A DNA stretch of 64,000 nt, taken from assembly GCF_030445035.2 (NCBI RefSeq), contig NC_080702.1:25369652-25433651 (forward strand), given 5' to 3'. The translations under genes were made by a program, and so were the position numbers. The notes beneath the pieces were generated by a model. That model was given only the letters and a program-made list of their open reading frames with translations, was not told the origin of the DNA and did not search any database. Positions within the stretch are counted from its first letter, which is position 1. The number at the start of each line of letters is the position of its first letter. The stretch comes from Dasypus novemcinctus. Taxonomy: Eukaryota; Chordata; Mammalia; Cingulata; Dasypodidae. Positions 57,151-64,000 of this stretch are shown one piece after another.

Positions 57151-58199
57151 AACATCATTCACTTTATTGTGCCCAAGAAAATTCATAGCAGATATCCTAT
57201 TATATGCAAGTAGGAGTGCTCTTTTTTTTTAAATTGGTCTCTTACTCCAGTTGGTCTCTTTAGTCACAGTTATGTTAGTGACATTTTCGTATTTATTGAG
57301 AATTTTTTTGGTCTGATATAGTAGGTAATTGTCCTTGCCTACACAATATTTATGTAACTTCTTTTTTGCTAAGAGAACTTTTTAAAATTACTGAGGTTAT
57401 TAGTCTTTACTATGAAAATATTTTCTTGTCCAATAAGTAATTTCAGCACAAAAATTAATGTGAAAGTGGATAGTCTTATAGGGTAATACTGTATTTTGTC
57501 CTTGTGGCATAAAGATGAAATCTAGAAGTAAAGGTGATTGAACTGGCTTGTGTTATATTAATATTAACTTGATAGGGCTGGGGAATACAATTCTCAAATC
57601 ACTTCTTTGTTGGGTTCCTGGTTAGAGTTGTCTAAAAGAGGAGCTTGCATGAGAAGGCATGGAAGACAGAATGGTAAAAGCCATAATTACTCTTAGTACC
57701 ATGGGGCCATCAGACAGGGAAACAGATAATTGGCGGTGATCAATAATTGGCTCAAAACTGAACAGCAAGGGCTTGATGACAGTTATGCTGACGATGTCTA
57801 AATCTTTTTTGGATTTCCTGGCCTGCTCTGGCATTATCATTTTGTTGATATTGCAGTTCCACTGGTACATTAACTTGACTATAGTGTTGGCCTATTTTGG
57901 GGCAGGGTTATCATCTGCACAGTGATACTCATGACACTTTGCTGAGGGTGAAAGAAACCACTGCAAACCCACTATGACCTTGAAAATGCAAGAACTCGGA
58001 CAAATTATAGGTATAATTAAGTATCAGGCAGAGGATATTATCACACTTTAGTGGAGAAGGATTTATATGTAACAACTGCAGACAAGATTTTATTCCCTTT
58101 TTATCTAAGAAGATGAAAGCTATTTGGTTTGAGTATATTCTTTGAGTATATTTAGCTGTTCTTGTTCCTTCCATTATATTTTCCCATTTTCTATAGAAG
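57151..58199 (+). other. 3' UTR or downstream sequence of the zinc-finger gene
   Basis: About 1 kb without coding potential. I could not find a convincing AATAAA before the old L1 sequence starts; the first clear AATAAA is at about 58281, inside that L1. The transcript end is therefore unresolved. Confidence 0.4.
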
Positions 58200-61100
58200 T
58201 ATACTTCTCTAATCAATACCTTTTTACTAAGGTATACATACACTAATATATGTGTAGTACTGATCTTAAGTGCACAGCTTAATAAAATATCACCTCTATA
58301 CACCCAGTTAAATAACATTTCCAGGACTTAAGGAAGTTTAGTCATTCCCTTCCCCAGAAATTACCTAACCACAACTCTGATGCTTGCTGCAATCAATTAG
58401 TTTTGCTCTTGATTTACATATAAATATTAAAATACAAATATGTACCATTTTGTGTTTGGCTTCTTTTGCTCAACATGTCTGAAATTTTGTTGCCTGTGTT
58501 ACTAGGTTGTGTTTTGATTGCTTTTTTGGTAGATTTATGCACTTATTGGTCTTGTATATATGTAAGAATGAGATGACTGAATTTCATTAGGCTTTATATT
58601 TACTTTTGCTAGGTATTCCATTATTGCAAAAAGGTCGATTCAGTATACATTGTCCAAGGTAATGGAGGAGAGTTCTAGCTCTGATACCTGGCCAGCACTC
58701 TAAAATTTTAGTCATTCAGCAAAGAATGTGGTGATGTATCAATTTTGGCTTTAATTTGCCTTTATCTGATAGGTAATGATGTTGAGTACTTTTTATGTGC
58801 TTATTGATCATTTGAAGGTATCTTTTCACGTATTTATTTTATTGATTAAAGGGCTTCTGGTAACTTATTTATTCTATGGATGTGTATATCTAAATAGATA
58901 TACACATATAATCTGTCAAGTATATATTATATATAATATAATATGTATATTATATATACATACATTGCAAACTTCTCCCAGTCTCTGACTTGCCCTTCTT
59001 TCATTTTGTAAGCTATAGAGGGAATTTATTGGTTTGCTTATTGAGAAGTCCTTTGGTATAACTAGCTTCAGGCATGTCTGGATCATGATCCTAAAATGTT
59101 ATCTGTATGAAATCTCTCTCCATGTCTTGACCGTGTGTCCTTCTTCACTGGCTTTTCTCCCAATCAGGATGTCTTTCTTCATAGAGGACCCCACAAGCTC
59201 CAGGCTTCCCTCTTCTCAGGTTGAAGTCTTGGAGTGAAGAGAGTGATTATCTGTTTGTACAGTTCTGATATAGTTATCCTCATTTAACCTTATTAGCTCT
59301 GATTGGCTCAGGTGGCCACCATGATCCAATCACTGTGGCTAGGGGAATGGTTGAGTATTTCCTAAGCTTATTCAGAAATGAGTTAGAGTCAGCACTAGCT
59401 GCATCATAGTATCATAGTGCTGATACATATGGATTAGGGAGATGGCAATAGTGGGCAGATGGGCTGAATTTACAGGTGAGAAATAGAAAAAGCTATTATC
59501 AGCAAGTCATGCCTACTCTGGGATTAGCAGTAGGAGGATACCTAGGAGATCTGGGAACTCAACCAGACCTAGATAGGTAGTTCCTAGAAATCCTCTCATA
59601 TAGGTAGATGCCATCTGGTAATGTGCCTATAGATTACTAAAGATTGCTTTTCAATCTTTAGTGAATATAAAACTCAACTAGAGATCTGATTCCTCCTTAA
59701 GAAAAGTTTTCCCTGGCCAAGATAATGGATGTATTTTCATATATTCTTTTTCTAGACTTAATTGTCTATCTCTTACATTTAGGTCTGTGATACATTTTAA
59801 ATAATTTTGGGGTAGGCTGTGAGCAGGATCAAGATAAATATGTGTGTGTATGTGTGTGTATCCAGTGGATCAGGACCATTTATCAAATAGACAAGCTTTC
59901 CCCATGATCTCTGTCTCCTTGGTTCATTTACCTTTCCTAGCACCAATATCACACTATCTTAATTTATGTTGCCTCACAGTATTTTTGGAAATTCTGGTAG
60001 TGTGCTTTCCAACTCTTTTATTCTTCAAAATTGTGTTGCCTTCTCCATTTCCCATTGATTTCTATATTAATTTTAGAATTCCCTTATCAGTTCTCACTTG
60101 TGACAATTACAATGATTTTATAGAAAAATTGGAAGAAAATTGACATCTTTACAGTATTGTTTTCCAATTGATGAATATAGCATAATAGCACATTTATTTA
60201 GCAGATAATCTTTAATTTCTCTCAACAATGTTTTCTAAGTTAGTTTGTGGGAGTATCGAATGAATGTTTATTTCTAGATAAGTGGTATGTTTTGCTTCGT
60301 GAATATTGATTTATCAATTTCCTTTTCCAGTTTTAATTAATTGCATTTTTTTCTTGTGCTTTATATCCATTGTCATTAATAAATTCAGTTATTCTGGTGC
60401 TTTGTTTTTAGATTGTACAATTCTGTCAATATAACAAAAGCAAATTTTACTTATTTATAAACTTTTATTTTTCTTGCCTTATTGCTGTATAGTAGTAATA
60501 GAAATGAAAGTGGTCTGTCTTGCCTTATTCCTGATCTTGAGAAACTGCTCAATATATCATTAAGTATAATGCTAACTGTAAATTTTTCATTGATAATTTT
60601 TTCAGATTAAGGAAATTTGCTATATTCTCAGATTTTTAAAAAATCATGGATGCATATTGCAATTTTCTCCACTGCATCTTCTGTATGTACCAAAATCTTA
60701 AAAAATATCCTTTAGTCTATTAATGTGGTGAATTACTACATTCCTTGATTTTCAAATGATAAACATGTATTTATGGAATAAACACTTGGGCCTGATATTT
60801 CATATTGCTAAATTCAATATGCTACTTGAGAAATTTTTTTCTGTGTTAATGAAATGTTTGGACTGTACTTTCTTCTACTTTGCAATTTTTGTAGCAGACT
60901 TATGCTGGCTTCATAAATGGAGTTGGATACTGTTCTGACAGACTCTATAAATATTTGAATTACCTGTTCCTTCTAAATCATTAGTGAAACTATCTTGGGA
61001 TTTTTTCCATGGAAATCTTATAAAATGGTCCTACTGGAGAATTATTCCAGGCATATAGATAAAGAAGTATTGGAATTTTCTATTTGTTTTTGAGTTTGGT

Positions 61101-61234
61101 TTTGCTGAGTTGTATTGGTCAATTTCATAATTCTTCAAATTTGTTGGCGCAGAGTTTATAATACCCTGTATTTTTAATGTCTGAAACAGGGCCAATGATA
61201 ACTCCTTTTTCATTCCTGATAATGGCAATCCAAG
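58200..61234 (-). mobile_element. Old L1M-type ORF2 remnant, minus orientation
   Basis: Landmarks read on the minus strand: C-terminal ORF2 around 58700-58830 ('aatttgcctttatctgatag' written forward) and mid-ORF2 around 59860-60080 ('cctagcaccaatatcacact', 'aaattctggtagtgtgcttt'). It is strongly diverged, and 58985-59690 is less certain. It continues after an LTR at 61697-62160. Confidence 0.6.
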
Positions 61235-61696
61235 TGTATTAATCAGAGCTCTCTAGGAAAACAGAATCAACAGGGTAAATATATATACACACATATATTT
61301 TATAATGTACATATGAGTTTTTAAATTGGAATTGGCTTATGTGATTTTGGGGATAGGCATGTTCAAAATATGTAGTGCCTGCCACAGGCTGGGAACTATG
61401 ATGAAGGTTTCCTATGAATTGCCCAGGAGAACCTGGCTTGAAGTAGAGATGGAAGTTCTCTCCTTTGTTGAAATAACCATTTCTCCTTTTAAAGCCTTCA
61501 CCTGATTGGATAATACTTCTTTCTTTGTTGATGTCAATCTCAGTTTATTGTAGATGTACTCAGCTATAGATGCAATTAAATTAGAGGATTTAAATCCATT
61601 ATATATCCTCACATTAACAATCAGCCCCGTGTTTGCTTGATCAAACAAGTGGACAACGTAACCTGCTCAAGTTGACACATTAACTTCACCACCACA
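61235..61696 (-). mobile_element. ERVL-type LTR, minus orientation
   Basis: As written it begins 'tgtattaatcagagctctct' and ends 'aacttcaccaccaca'. It shares start, 'acagaatcaac', the 'cacctgattgg' region and the 'caagttgacacatta' end with the LTR family at 7186 (reverse orientation), but is more diverged. It lies in an old L1. Confidence 0.7.
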
Positions 61697-62160
61697 CTGT
61701 GTATTATTTTCCTTTTTCTTACTCTTCATAAGGATTTATAAATTATATTAATTTACTCAAAGAATAAAGTTTGCGCTTCCTTTTTCCAACTTTCTGATTC
61801 TTTAATTTCTAGTCTTATATTCCTTCCTAGTATATTTAGGTTTAATTTTCTCTTATTTTTCTACCTATTTGAGATAGAAGTTTATATCTGTATCTATCTT
61901 CTATCCAATTTGCTTTTAAACCCATCTAATGAAAACTTAATTTGAGATACTGCCTTTGTTAAAAATCTAGAATGTGTTCTTTTGAGTTTCTATATATTTT
62001 CATCCATTTTGTCCATGTTTCCTATTTTGATAAACATGTAGTGTTTTAAATTTTTTGCTAACTCCAACTTCTGAATTATCAGTTGGTCTGCATCTTTTTC
62101 TTAATTATTCACACTTTCTTTATTCCGATTGTGTCATAATTTTTTAAATTAGGGAAGTAT
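61697..62160 (-). mobile_element. Old L1 ORF2 remnant, minus orientation (continuation)
   Basis: The forward text 'taatttactcaaagaataaa' and neighbouring sequence correspond, reversed, to the 'ttctttgaga' region before the RT, continuing the L1 of 58200-61234 across the LTR. Confidence 0.5.
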
Positions 62161-62299
62161 GGGTTTAAAGAATAATCATGCATAAAATACAGGATTTGCA
62201 TATACTACCCTACCACCACTGACTTCCATGGAATGTTTATTACAATTGATGATTGCACATTTTTTATAATTGTACTATTAAAGTCCATGGTTTATTTTA

Positions 62300-63780
62300 G
62301 AGTCATTGTGTATGTTCTTGGATTTTTTTTTAACAAATCAATTTTATTGGTACATATTAATAAAGCATAAAGTTCAAAGTGTACAGTCAGTGGTATTTGG
62401 TATAATCACAAAGTTGTGCATTTATCACTTCAATCATTATTAGAGCATTTTCATTATTTCAATAATAGTAAAAGACAAAATTCCTAGCCTGTCAGTCTCT
62501 CTTTACTTCCCCTCATGTACATAGCTGCTATTTCTGGCTATCCTATCCAAAGTGTATAATGAATGGCTTTTAATATAACCACAACATTATACATTCATCT
62601 CAAAAATTGAACAATATCATTACTCCAAAAAGAAGACTGCATACCCCTTAGTATTTCTTCCTCAGACCTACATAATCACTAATCTCATCTTTATAAATTG
62701 ATTTATATGTGCATTTTATATAAATGGAATACAGTATGTGGTACTCTGTGCCTGGTCTCCTTCACTTAATATAATGGGTGTTTTTTTTTTGTCTGATATT
62801 AACATTATGTAGTATTACCCTACATTTGTTCAGCTTCCAAGAAAAAGATCCTATATATGCAGTTCTACCCATTTTATATTTCACATATATTAGTTCATAA
62901 TAGGGCAGTCATAGTATTTGTCCTTTCGTGTCTGGGTTGCTTCACTCAACATAATGTCCTCCAGGTTCATTCATGTTGCCATATGTTTCACAACTTCATT
63001 TCTTCTTACCACTACATAATATTCCATTGTGTGCATACTCCACAATTTGTTTCTCCATTCATCAGTTGTTGGATACCTGGGTTGTTTTGAATTTTTGGCT
63101 ATCATAAATAACTGCTATGAGCATCAGTGTGAAGATATCTGTTCATATCACTGCTCTCAGTTCTGGGTATATACCTAGCAATGGTATTGCCAGGTCACAT
63201 GGCAAATCTATATTCAACTTAGGAACTGCCAAACAGTCTTCCACAGTGGCTATACCATTCTACATTCCCACCAATAGTGAATAATCATCCTATCTCTACT
63301 CACCCTCTCCATTCTACAGTTTTCCAACTTTTTAATAGTGGTCAATCTAACGTGTGAAATGATATCTCATAGTTTGATTTGCATTTCCCTAATCACTAGT
63401 TACCATTGAAGACTATTTCATGTGTTCTTTTATTTGTATGTTCTCTGTTTATCCTCTGTCCAGATGTTCTATCCAGTACTGAGAGTGTTGTATTGAAGTC
63501 TCCAATTATTATGGTAGAGACATCTATTTCTCCCTTCAGCTTTGCCAGTATGTGCCTCATGTATCTTGCAGCACTGAAGTTGGGTGCATAAATATTTAGT
63601 ATAGTTATTTTTGTTGTTGAATTGCCTCTTTTATTAATATATAATGACATTCTTCATTCCCTGTAACAGTTTTGCATTTAAAATCTATTCTGCATTTAAA
63701 ATCTATTAGTATCGTGACTCCAGCTCTTCTGGTTATTCTTTGCGTGAAATATCTTTTTCCAGCTTTTCACTTTTTTTTTT
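62300..63780 (-). mobile_element. L1, minus orientation, with internal deletion of RT
   Basis: Reading right to left: ORF2 endonuclease (minus frame 63650-63396 with INIYAPN-like and GDFNTTLSVLDRTSGQRIN sequence), then directly ORF2 C-terminal sequence (about 63420-62830; 'tgggtatatacctagcaatg' written forward), then 3' UTR to a T-rich start near 62320. The whole RT is missing, with the join at about 63440-63460. It is dead. Confidence 0.7.
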
Positions 63781-63925
63781 TAAACAATTTTATTGAGACA
63801 TAATAATAAATCATACAATTCATTGAAAGTATACCAACAGTGGTATTTGATATAATCACGTGGTTGTGCATTCATCTCTTCAATCATTAGAGAATTTTCA
63901 TTATTTCAATAATAAATAATGAAAA
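63770..63925 (-). mobile_element. L1 3' end fragment, minus orientation
   Basis: A T run at 63770 begins a copy of the same 3' terminus found at 62320-62470 ('attttattgagacataataa', 'gtggttgtgcattcatctct', 'attttcattatttcaataat'). It is a second, short insertion beside the deleted L1. Confidence 0.65.
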
Positions 63926-63928
63926 GGG

Positions 63929-64000
63929 AGCAGATGTATCTCAAGCAGTTGAATGCCTGATTGACGTGTGAAGTCCCAGGGTTGATCCCTCGTACCTCCT
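63929..64000 (+). mobile_element. Short tRNA-derived SINE, cut by the window end
   Basis: Reads 'gggagcagatgtatctcaag' (A-box region) and 'cagggttgatccctcgtacc' (B-box region), the same monomeric type as 33650-33743. Confidence 0.8.

Overview
This is a mammalian genomic window. It is AT-rich, intron-containing and packed with nested retrotransposons. The repeated tRNA-derived SINEs look like the DAS-type SINEs of xenarthrans (armadillo and relatives): a head such as 'gcggacttggcccagtgg' or 'gggggaagtggatgtggctc', an 'acacagcaaatggacacagag' stretch and an 'aaataaataaatctt' tail. Together with the L1 and ERVL LTR types this points to a xenarthran, most likely an armadillo. That identification is from memory and no search was run. 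There are no prokaryotic features.

Layout. Positions 1-45620 are an almost continuous plus-strand L1 array built by insertions into insertions. L1 pieces lie at 1-1730, 1906-7184, 8871-9357 plus 14209-20372, 20373-26405, 26520-27392, 27393-32335, and 32336-32941 plus 40957-45620. The last is split by a full-length 8-kb L1 at 32942-40955. Set into these are long SINEs (2217, 5273, 18571, 34052, 40531, 41990, 42419), short SINEs (28279, 33650), ERVL-type LTRs (7186, 19200, 24093, 28455, 39415, 44335), an ERVL pol remnant with a dUTPase domain (7627-8870), a retrocopied class I ERV env transcript (9358-14208), a 5'-inverted L1 copy (21297-22463) and a U6 snRNA/L1 chimera (43634-44036). All L1 reading frames are broken; the longest L1-derived frame is 168 codons.

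The only recognisable host gene runs from about 46.5 to 57 kb on the plus strand. It has a CpG-island promoter with GC boxes, an NRF-1-like site and a YY1-like site, a noncoding first exon, and five coding exons. These encode a 644-residue KRAB zinc-finger protein: a KRAB-A exon of 127 nt, a KRAB-B-like exon, a linker exon, and a terminal exon with 16 tandem C2H2 fingers. All five coding exons join in phase. One intron has a GC donor. Intron 3 holds two L1 3' UTR copies, an old L1 3' end and, just before the KRAB-A exon, a 125-bp tandem duplication; intron 2 holds a hAT-type DNA transposon fossil. KRAB zinc-finger proteins usually silence retroelements through KAP1/TRIM28, so its setting in a dense retroelement block is apt; its target cannot be read from the window.

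Downstream, 58200-63925 is old L1 sequence in the opposite orientation with one ERVL LTR inside. The window ends inside a short SINE. The most unusual items are the U6-L1 chimera, a SINE-L1 composite insertion, the retrocopied ERV env transcript, two SINEs at one target, the monomer-like L1 5' UTR, the long two-form L1 3' UTR, and the finger-block duplication in the zinc-finger gene.
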